Assembly (NCBI GenBank): GCA_049414205.1
Contig: JBMSGE010000086.1
Span: forward strand, 1 to 5,410
Direction: 5' to 3'
DNA from: Nitrosomaritimum sp049414205
GTDB taxonomy: Archaea; Thermoproteota; Nitrososphaeria; Nitrososphaerales; Nitrosopumilaceae
Length of the DNA: 5,410 nt
Under the pieces are notes generated by a model. That model saw only the letters and a program-made list of their open reading frames with translations, did not search any database and was not told where the DNA came from. Positions 1-3,967 of the stretch are shown one piece after another. The position numbers were made by a program, and so were the translations under genes. How positions within the stretch are numbered: position 1 is the first letter of the stretch; each line of letters begins with the position of its first letter.

Positions 1-106
1 CTGCTTTTATTCGTGCCAAAATCGCTATTGATTCGCTTTGTTTTGCCACTAAGATATGAGAGCATTTTATTTTTTGAGACAATAATGTTTTTTGATCATT
101 CCACAT
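1..106 (-). CDS. Parvulin-type peptidyl-prolyl cis-trans isomerase, N-terminal fragment (cut by window edge)
   Basis: Translating the minus strand from the ATG at 106 gives 35 open codons that run off the left edge. The peptide begins MWNDQKTLLSQ and continues with KIKCSHILVAKQSESIAILA, followed by RIKA. The stretch KIKCSHILV is the first beta strand of the parvulin (PpiC/rotamase) fold and includes the conserved His of the active site; the following helix, with spaced Ala/Ile/Leu and ending RIKAG-like, also fits. From memory this closely resembles the small single-domain archaeal parvulin of Cenarchaeum (PinA), whose chain starts a few residues before KIKCSHILV. Such proteins catalyse prolyl bond isomerisation and assist folding in the cytoplasm. 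No signal peptide or membrane segment is visible, so it is not the PrsA-type exported form. The gene starts 18 bases after the stop of the DUF6659-like gene on the same strand, so the two may be co-transcribed. No clear ribosome site precedes the ATG. The rest of the protein lies outside the window. Confidence 0.88.
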   Translation of the reverse strand, partial: MWNDQKTLLSQKIKCSHILVAKQSESIAILARIKA

Positions 107-124
107 CTTAATTGTTTTGTAGAA

Positions 125-499
125 TTAATCAAGAAATCTAATACGGGTTTCTATAACTTTGTCAACTAATTTGTTAACATCGACATCAAGCTCAGTAGTC
201 ATTAAAATAATCCCATCATCTTCACTGGAGATTATTATTCTATTTACTGTGCCATATTGTGCCATTGCAAATTTTGGCTCATCTATTTTAGAATTAGATT
301 TTTTACGTGAATCCCATCTATCTTGAGCCTCAGACAAGGACGATTTGATTTCCTCGTCTTCAAAATTTCTCTTGATTCCTTCTCTGAATTTTGCACGGAA
401 TAGACCATCATAGATTGCAACCAACCTAATGTTTGGATCAAGTTTCAAAGCTTCATCTAAAAACTCCCTAGAATAAACATCAGATACTAGATTTGACAT
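125..499 (-). CDS. Small DUF6659-like protein of unknown function
   Basis: This encodes 124 residues from the ATG at 499 (MSNLVSDVYSREF...). The frame also allows a TTG start at 529 (134 residues), but that TTG is the centre of a perfect palindrome, and the ATG lies 30 bases downstream, so I prefer the ATG. The pattern of the chain (leucine-rich first helix, DPNIRLVAIYDG, then FREGIKR, a run of acidic residues, an RWDSR element, an AQYGTVNRIIIS strand and IILMTTELDVDVNKLVDKV) resembles the thaumarchaeal DUF6659 family as I remember it. The strand-helix order suggests a small roadblock/profilin-like alpha/beta fold, which is inference. There is no signal peptide or membrane helix, so it is probably cytoplasmic. 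It sits 74 bases after the methyltransferase and 18 bases before the parvulin, all on the minus strand. Function is unknown; the family name is moderately sure, the coding status highly so. Confidence 0.85.
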   Translation of the reverse strand: MSNLVSDVYSREFLDEALKLDPNIRLVAIYDGLFRAKFREGIKRNFEDEEIKSSLSEAQDRWDSRKKSNSKIDEPKFAMAQYGTVNRIIISSEDDGIILMTTELDVDVNKLVDKVIETRIRFLD

Positions 500-518
500 T
501 CTCACTTTGCCCAAAATT

Positions 519-537
519 GTAACATTCAAAATGTTAC
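519..537. repeat. Perfect 19-bp palindrome (8-3-8) upstream of the DUF6659-like gene
   Basis: The sequence gtaacattcaaaatgttac is an exact inverted repeat with two 8-base arms and a 3-base spacer. It ends 20 bases before the preferred ATG at 499 and lies just downstream of a TATA-like aatttatg at 559-566 (minus strand CATAAATT), roughly where transcription would begin. This fits an operator for a dimeric archaeal regulator (Lrp/AsnC, TrmB or winged-helix type) or a small hairpin in the leader. The regulator is unknown. Confidence 0.55.
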
Positions 538-573
538 TTAAACTTGGCTGTGGTTCTTAATTTATGCAAATAC

Positions 574-1398
574 TCAAATTTTTGATGCCGTTCCTTGTAC
601 TATAGATACACGGTTTTCTTCTAGGTTTAGAGTTTGATTTTGAAATTTAGTTTTAGCAGTTTTGCCCATAAGTAAATGAAAACCTAAAGGAGGAGAACCA
701 GGCTGATCAGTCTTTTTTGCCATGTTTTTAAAAAATTCTAAGGACTGCTTACTTTTGTCAATCCATTCTTCAATTTCCAGATTCGATTTTGTAATAGATT
801 CCTTGGCTTCATCTTGCGTGCAAAGGGAGCTGATTGACTCATGTTCTGCCCATGGTGTGGGATAATGAGGATTTCCAGCAGGTCCTGCAAAAACATCATG
901 AAAAACAATTCTTCCTTTTGGCTTTAAAACTCGACTTATTTCAGAATAGAATAGATCCTTGTCTGAAATATTCATCTGCGCATGTTCGGTCCAAACAATA
1001 TCAAATTTACCCGAAGAGAAAGGAAGATTCAAGGCACTTCCTTGCTTGAATGAAACTTTATCGGCGAGATTAACAAATTCAGTTAATTTGTTTGCAACAT
1101 CAACATACTCATCAGTCAAATCAATTCCAACTACAGAGCACCCAAATTCATCGGCAATGTATCTTGCTGAGCCCCCTAGACCACAACCGACATCAAGTAC
1201 ATTATGATAAGACTGGAGTTTTGCCAGTTGGGTTATTTCAAGAGTAGATTCCTTTCCACGAGTGTGAAATTCGTCAATAGGAGCAAGATCTTCGGGTTTA
1301 AGTGAGTTCAAGTCCTTTCCAGAAGATTCCAATCCCTCCAAGATTGAATTTAAAATGCCACTTATGCCATAGTGGTTGTTGATTGCATCATCATCCAT
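574..1398 (-). CDS. Class I SAM-dependent methyltransferase (sarcosine/dimethylglycine methyltransferase-like)
   Basis: This is a 274-residue protein from the ATG at 1398; a TTG lies directly before it at 1401, but the ATG is the more natural start. Visible motifs are an entry segment DEFHTRGKEST (about 42-52), SAM-binding motif I VLDVGCGLGGSA (67-78), the acidic residue ending the second strand in VVGIDL (D93), QGSALNLPF (119-127), the motif around FDIVWTEHAQMNI (132-144) and the post-motif LKPKGRIVFHDVF (158-170). The later HYPTPWAEHESISS and PPLGFHLLMG segments match UbiE/COQ5-like enzymes related to glycine/sarcosine N-methyltransferases and tocopherol methyltransferases. The reaction is methyl transfer from SAM to a small molecule; the substrate cannot be read from the sequence. 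It is probably cytoplasmic. The length is normal for the family. It is divergent from the helical-protein operon and is followed on the same strand by the DUF6659-like gene after 74 bases. No ribosome site precedes the start, so it is probably leaderless. Confidence 0.92.
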   Translation of the reverse strand: MDDDAINNHYGISGILNSILEGLESSGKDLNSLKPEDLAPIDEFHTRGKESTLEITQLAKLQSYHNVLDVGCGLGGSARYIADEFGCSVVGIDLTDEYVDVANKLTEFVNLADKVSFKQGSALNLPFSSGKFDIVWTEHAQMNISDKDLFYSEISRVLKPKGRIVFHDVFAGPAGNPHYPTPWAEHESISSLCTQDEAKESITKSNLEIEEWIDKSKQSLEFFKNMAKKTDQPGSPPLGFHLLMGKTAKTKFQNQTLNLEENRVSIVQGTASKI

Positions 1399-1429
1399 CA
1401 AGTATCAACAAAAATTGATTATTGGAAGG

Positions 1430-1437
1430 TTATTTAA
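1430..1437 (-). promoter_or_regulatory. Putative TATA box of the methyltransferase gene
   Basis: On the minus strand the sequence reads TTAAATAA within GGAAATTAAATAACC, close to the archaeal box A. Its centre is about 35 bases before the ATG at 1398, so transcription would begin a few bases upstream of the start codon. That agrees with the absence of a ribosome site. Found by eye only. Confidence 0.45.
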
Positions 1438-1470
1438 TTTCCTATTTACTTAATCTTGTTTTTTAGAAAT

Positions 1471-1496
1471 TTCATGGATGAATTATATGAATAATT
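1471..1496. repeat. Adjacent short inverted repeats in the divergent control region
   Basis: Two small perfect inverted repeats overlap by two bases between the divergent methyltransferase gene and the three-gene operon: TTCAT-GG-ATGAA at 1471-1482 and AATTAT-ATGA-ATAATT at 1481-1496. A GC-rich TCGCGA palindrome follows at 1500-1505, which stands out in such AT-rich DNA. They could be a shared operator, but short AT-rich arms also arise by chance. Confidence 0.3.
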
Positions 1497-1505
1497 GAGT
1501 CGCGA

Positions 1506-1514
1506 GTATTATTA
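1506..1514 (+). promoter_or_regulatory. Putative TATA box of the three-gene helical-protein operon
   Basis: The sequence gtattatta is centred about 28 bases before the ATG at 1538, the spacing expected for a leaderless archaeal transcript, and no ribosome site precedes that ATG. A second candidate, aattatatga at 1481-1490, would give a leader of about 25 bases. The choice between them is not settled by the sequence. Confidence 0.35.
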
Positions 1515-1537
1515 ACAATTTTTGCATAATTTGAACT

Positions 1538-2008
1538 ATGAAAGAATACAATGATTCAATTCCATATTGGAATGAAAACACACCACAACAACTAACTGTA
1601 AGCCAAACAGTAGAAGTTGTTCAGGATGTTTCAAAGAACATCAGAGATCATGCCATACAAATAAGAGAAATTATGAAAACTCTTAGGCAATCTGGTGCCA
1701 TTTCAGAAGTAGTTTTGGCAATACGAGAAAGCTCATTTGCTGTTAGAGATACGGTAAGAGACATCAATGAAACCACAAAAGAATTGAAAAACAATGGCAC
1801 CATTAATGAAACTGCAAATGCCGTTGAAAATACAGTACAAAACGTAGAACAATCCATAACAACTGTCAAAGAAATTACAAACGATGTCAGAAGAGTAACT
1901 CCCCAGACATCTAAAGCAGTAAAACAAGGTATCGATTCAATCACCAAAGAAACCAGCCACATAGGTGGAAAAATGATGCAAGGCATCAAAGACAAGGTGG
2001 GGGTATAA
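1538..2008 (+). CDS. Helical, coiled-coil-like repeat protein; first gene of a three-gene operon
   Basis: This is a 156-residue protein of unknown function. After a short polar N-terminus (MKEYNDSIPYWNENTPQQ) it is almost wholly predicted helix with hydrophobic residues spaced in threes and fours. Residues 31-64 and 65-98 form an internal repeat with a period of exactly 34. Matching positions include R36/R70, D37/D71, I42/I76, E44/E78, K47/K81, L49/L83, G53/G87, I55/I89, E57/E91 and A61/A95. A degenerate third copy may follow. The core motif is L-[RK]-x-x-G-x-I-x-E, which recurs in the third gene of the operon. There is no signal peptide, membrane helix, cysteine or catalytic motif, so it looks like a cytoplasmic scaffold or a protein that lies on the membrane. 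The stop overlaps the next start (TAATG), implying coupled translation with the small membrane protein. The composition resembles phasin, apolipoprotein or chemoreceptor helices, but I assign it to none of these. Confidence 0.85.
   Translation: MKEYNDSIPYWNENTPQQLTVSQTVEVVQDVSKNIRDHAIQIREIMKTLRQSGAISEVVLAIRESSFAVRDTVRDINETTKELKNNGTINETANAVENTVQNVEQSITTVKEITNDVRRVTPQTSKAVKQGIDSITKETSHIGGKMMQGIKDKVGV
1995..1999 (+). promoter_or_regulatory. Ribosome binding site of the small membrane protein gene
   Basis: AGGTG, inside the purine-rich run aaggtggggg, pairs with the anti-Shine-Dalgarno end of archaeal 16S rRNA and lies 8 bases before the ATG at 2008. It is inside the last codons of the upstream gene. 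The first gene of the operon has no such site. Confidence 0.6.
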
Positions 2009-2352
2009 TGTCCACCATCATCAGCCATACAGAAAGACAAAATTCTTCTCAAATAGTCAATGCAGATTCAACAAAAGTTGTTGCAGTGATCTATTTGTTG
2101 GAAATAATAACAAAAATAGGCAGACATTTTCCAGTTATTTTTCTCTCGTTGGCCAGCCTGAACGTAGTGATGGCTGCAAATGATTTTCTTGCAAATAGCA
2201 TAGAGTTTGGAATAATGAATTCATTATTTGCAGTTGGAGGGTTTGTTTCCATTATACAGATGCATCAAAGAAACAGGATTTCATCACCTAGTACCAACTA
2301 TAATGGACAAAGATTTGATACTGGAAATAATGTACACACGGAGATGAATTAG
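2008..2352 (+). CDS. Small two-helix membrane protein; middle gene of the operon
   Basis: This is a 114-residue protein of unknown function. The N-terminal 22 residues are polar and Ser/Thr/Asn-rich. Residues 23-36 (KVVAVIYLLEIITK) form an amphipathic or re-entrant hydrophobic helix. Two likely membrane helices follow, near 41-57 (FPVIFLSLASLNVVMAA) and 67-85 (FGIMNSLFAVGGFVSIIQM), joined by a short loop with Asn, Asp and Glu. The C-terminus (86-114) is polar and starts with HQRNR, which by the positive-inside rule suggests a cytoplasmic tail and so a hairpin with both ends inside. It has no cysteine or recognised catalytic motif. Its ATG overlaps the stop of the upstream gene, and its stop is one base before the next ATG, so it is translated together with the two helical proteins that flank it. 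I infer that it anchors them to the membrane. No family name is recognised. Confidence 0.83.
   Translation: MSTIISHTERQNSSQIVNADSTKVVAVIYLLEIITKIGRHFPVIFLSLASLNVVMAANDFLANSIEFGIMNSLFAVGGFVSIIQMHQRNRISSPSTNYNGQRFDTGNNVHTEMN
2340..2348 (+). promoter_or_regulatory. Ribosome binding site of the third operon gene
   Basis: GGAGATGAA agrees at seven of nine positions with the ideal archaeal GGAGGTGAT and lies within the final codons of the membrane protein gene, just before the ATG at 2354. Together with the site at 1995 it shows that both internal genes have their own ribosome loading sites. Confidence 0.6.
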
Positions 2353-2353
2353 C

Positions 2354-2878
2354 ATGGAAGAGAAGAAACCAAGCAAGATACGAGACATAAAAGAAACTGC
2401 ATCAGATGCAGTAGAAATAATGCGCCATATTGGAACGCCTGGAGTAATAGAATCACTAACCAAAGTAAAAGAGACTGCAAAAGTGGTAAACGAGATAATC
2501 CAGAATCTCAACAGTCCGGAAATGGTAAAAAACATAGAGAATTTTCGTTTAATATCAGAAAATATGGACCAGGCATCTACAAAGATGGAAAAAACGGTTA
2601 ATCAGCTTCGAGATACAGGAATGATTGAAGAAATGACAGAAGTGATCAAGTTTGCCAAAGGTAAGATGGACTCACCCAACGGAAAGGGTATCAATACGAT
2701 AATGGGTCAAGACCTTCGAGATGTGAGTGTGGCATCTAAAGAGATGTTGCTATCAATCAAAGATCTGGTAAATGAGATTACAGTAACTGTAGGCTCTTCC
2801 AAAAAAGCAGTGTTTGTTGGAAATGTAAAAGAAACCATCAGAGATTCCCATGATATTTACAAATCCAATATAGCATAA
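2354..2878 (+). CDS. Helical, coiled-coil-like repeat protein; third gene of the operon, distant paralogue of the first
   Basis: This is a 174-residue, charged, nearly all-helical protein of unknown function. Residues 14-39 (from ETASDAVEIM) and 40-65 (from ETAKVVNEII) repeat with a period of 26: E14/E40, T15/T41, A16/A42, E21/E47, I22/I48, P29/P55. A third element at 85-98 (QLRDTGMIEEMTEVI region) aligns with residues 83-96 of the first operon gene: L, basic residue, G, I and E all match. A glycine-containing break at about 103-118 (GKMDSPNGKGINTIMG) divides the chain into two helical halves; the second half ends with VKETIRDSHDIYKSNIA. There is no signal peptide or membrane segment. It starts one base after the stop of the membrane protein gene and has a good ribosome site. 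Shared repeats with the first gene suggest an old duplication and a hetero-oligomer, which is inference. Confidence 0.85.
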   Translation: MEEKKPSKIRDIKETASDAVEIMRHIGTPGVIESLTKVKETAKVVNEIIQNLNSPEMVKNIENFRLISENMDQASTKMEKTVNQLRDTGMIEEMTEVIKFAKGKMDSPNGKGINTIMGQDLRDVSVASKEMLLSIKDLVNEITVTVGSSKKAVFVGNVKETIRDSHDIYKSNIA

Positions 2879-2929
2879 GCAGTATTCAATACAAAATCAA
2901 TTTTGGATAATGCTGGTAAAAATTCCAGA

Positions 2930-3757
2930 TTATTCTTTGTCAATTATCTGCAGTGCCAGTTTTGACAAATTGCTAATTCGTCTCTCCGGGATGCCAGTCA
3001 TCTTTGACAAGACTCCTGGTTTATGCTTTAGAAGATCCTTTGCAACCATAATGTTGTGAAGGGAGAACTTTTCTAACTCCTTAAAAGTTAAATTCAAAAT
3101 TGTGATTGGGTACAACTTGTAATCTTCAATTATTTTTTGTAGGCTTTTGTCTGGCGGGTATCTCCATGAAAATATTTGTTGTCCAATGCATTTGGCATAT
3201 TTTTTTGCATTCTGAGAAACCTTGGCGTTACAAACAATGGCCTCACCACTAAATTTTGGAGAGGTATCCAAGAACCTGGCATGGGTGTATAATGCAACCT
3301 TTAATCCAACATACCCTCCAGGAGTAGAATTATGCTTGCATTCAATCATGTATTTGGATTTTTTTGAAGATGCAATCAAATCAATTTCATGGACAGTACA
3401 TTTTCCCTTTATCTTACTTCTAATCCCTTGAATTTGTAGTCCATAGTGTTCGAGTAATTTTCCGACATAGTTTTCAAAGGCAAAACCGTTTGGTCCTAAT
3501 CGCATAATGGATTCTTTTAGCTGGTATCTTTGATGAAGTGCCCTACCTCCTTTTTCTTCTGTAATTGCCCTCAAAACCAGTTTGTAGATGTTTTTTGTAG
3601 AGATTCCCTGATAGATTTGCCCTCTTACTTTTTTTAGAATTTGCTGTGCCGTTTTCTTATTTGCCCCTGCCCTTCTACACGTGCTTAGAATTTTGTTTTC
3701 ATTGAAGAGGACTCTATGTCCGTTTGCCTTTATGATGTAAGTTTTTTTTCTAGATAT
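2930..3757 (-). CDS. ATP-cone plus PDDEXK (Mrr-like) nuclease-domain protein, start codon unclear
   Basis: The first canonical start in frame is TTG at 3574 (214 residues), but the frame stays open to a stop at 3812-3814, and the added part is a clear ATP-cone. I therefore give the CDS from an ATA at 3755-3757 (275 residues, reading SRKKTYIIKANG after the first codon). The ATP-cone (about 6-87) shows YIIKANGHRVLFNENKI, a CRRAGA turn, the YQGIST turn and the closing RYQLKESIMRLGP. A PDDEXK fold follows: E95 in the FAFENYVGKLL helix, D126 in HEIDLIA, then E139 and K141 in IECK, giving a complete E-D-ExK site. Next come FSWRYP (196-201), YPITIL (216-221) and a helix-hairpin-helix-like C-terminus (242-275). 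The ATP-cone in relatives binds ATP or dATP, so a nucleotide-sensing DNA nuclease is the likely role; the target is unknown. It converges on the three-gene operon with a 51-base gap. It may be intact, use an odd start, or be N-terminally damaged. Confidence 0.82.
   Translation of the reverse strand: MSRKKTYIIKANGHRVLFNENKILSTCRRAGANKKTAQQILKKVRGQIYQGISTKNIYKLVLRAITEEKGGRALHQRYQLKESIMRLGPNGFAFENYVGKLLEHYGLQIQGIRSKIKGKCTVHEIDLIASSKKSKYMIECKHNSTPGGYVGLKVALYTHARFLDTSPKFSGEAIVCNAKVSQNAKKYAKCIGQQIFSWRYPPDKSLQKIIEDYKLYPITILNLTFKELEKFSLHNIMVAKDLLKHKPGVLSKMTGIPERRISNLSKLALQIIDKE
3575..3757 (-). other. N-terminal ATP-cone coding stretch lacking any ATG/GTG/TTG start
   Basis: These 61 codons encode most of the ATP-cone and join the nuclease domain without a stop, yet contain no standard start. 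Near the 5' end, eight A residues on the minus strand (plus-strand T8, 3742-3749) follow an alternative reading frame that does have starts: ATG at 3802-3804 and TTG at 3760-3762. That frame reads CTA GAA AAA AAA CTT; one additional A, or a one-base backward slip, would join it to the ATP-cone frame. Confidence 0.75.
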
Positions 3758-3780
3758 ACCAAAAGAATAATGTTGTGAGA

Positions 3781-3789
3781 AATTAAATT
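3781..3789 (-). promoter_or_regulatory. Possible TATA box for the ATP-cone nuclease gene
   Basis: On the minus strand AATTTAATT lies about 28 bases before the ATA at 3757, which would place the transcript start at about 3757-3760. That fits a leaderless message beginning at the ATA (3757) or the TTG (3762) rather than at the TTG of 3574. By eye only, in AT-rich DNA. Confidence 0.3.
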
Positions 3790-3880
3790 TTTTGACTGTA
3801 ACATACCATAATTATTTGATAATACACTTCTCTGACAAAAATACAATTCATACTATCATAACAGGCACGTTTTTGGCAAT

Positions 3881-3899
3881 TTTGTTCAAAATGAACAAA
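3881..3899. repeat. Perfect 19-bp palindrome (8-3-8) in the divergent region before the protease gene
   Basis: TTTGTTCA-AAA-TGAACAAA is an exact inverted repeat with two 8-base arms and a 3-base spacer. It is centred 78 bases before the protease GTG and upstream of its likely TATA element, a position suited to an activator or a shared operator between the divergent genes. The same 8-3-8 layout, with other half-sites, occurs at 519-537. Confidence 0.55.
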
Positions 3900-3908
3900 C
3901 CTGTTTTT

Positions 3909-3930
3909 GTGTGTATTTTTCATAACACAC
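3909..3930. repeat. Inverted repeat GTGTGT / ACACAC abutting the protease promoter
   Basis: GTGTGT (3909-3914) and ACACAC (3925-3930) are perfect inverted arms separated by 10 bases. The right arm touches the TATA-like segment that starts at 3931. The centre lies about 30 bases from that of the palindrome at 3881-3899, close to three helical turns, so two bound dimers could lie on the same DNA face. This is inference from spacing only. Confidence 0.4.
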
Positions 3931-3940
3931 TTTAGTTTAA
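3931..3940 (+). promoter_or_regulatory. Putative TATA box of the matrixin-like protease gene
   Basis: tttagtttaa is centred about 32 bases before the GTG at 3968, which would start transcription within a few bases of the GTG. Between them lie two T-runs (3946-3953 and 3958-3964) and no ribosome site, so a leaderless transcript is likely. Confidence 0.4.
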
Positions 3941-3967
3941 CATTATTTTTTTTCTGATTTTTTTATC

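Noticed and set aside
834..1207. Plus-strand ORFs inside the methyltransferase gene
   Set aside because: They lie opposite the strongly supported SAM-binding motifs and show no recognisable protein features.
1648..2052. Minus-strand ORF of 134 codons opposite the first helical gene
   Set aside because: It is the reverse shadow of a repetitive, helix-rich gene; the translation is an irregular Ser/Val/Phe-rich string with no motif, and the plus-strand gene has the repeat, the operon overlap and the ribosome site.
1538..2878. Chemoreceptor or phage tail-fibre identity for the helical proteins
   Set aside because: Helical periodicity alone is not diagnostic; there is no HAMP domain, no conserved chemoreceptor hairpin tip and no phage neighbour.
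2892..2928. Weak inverted repeats CAAAAT-CA-ATTTTG and CTGG...CCAG in the convergent gap, with a T5 run on the minus strand
   Set aside because: Arms are only 4-6 bases and there is no long T-run, so a terminator cannot be claimed, although termination of both convergent units must occur near here.
3222..3431. Plus-strand ORF opposite the nuclease domain
   Set aside because: Shadow of the strand encoding the conserved HEIDLIA and IECK motifs.
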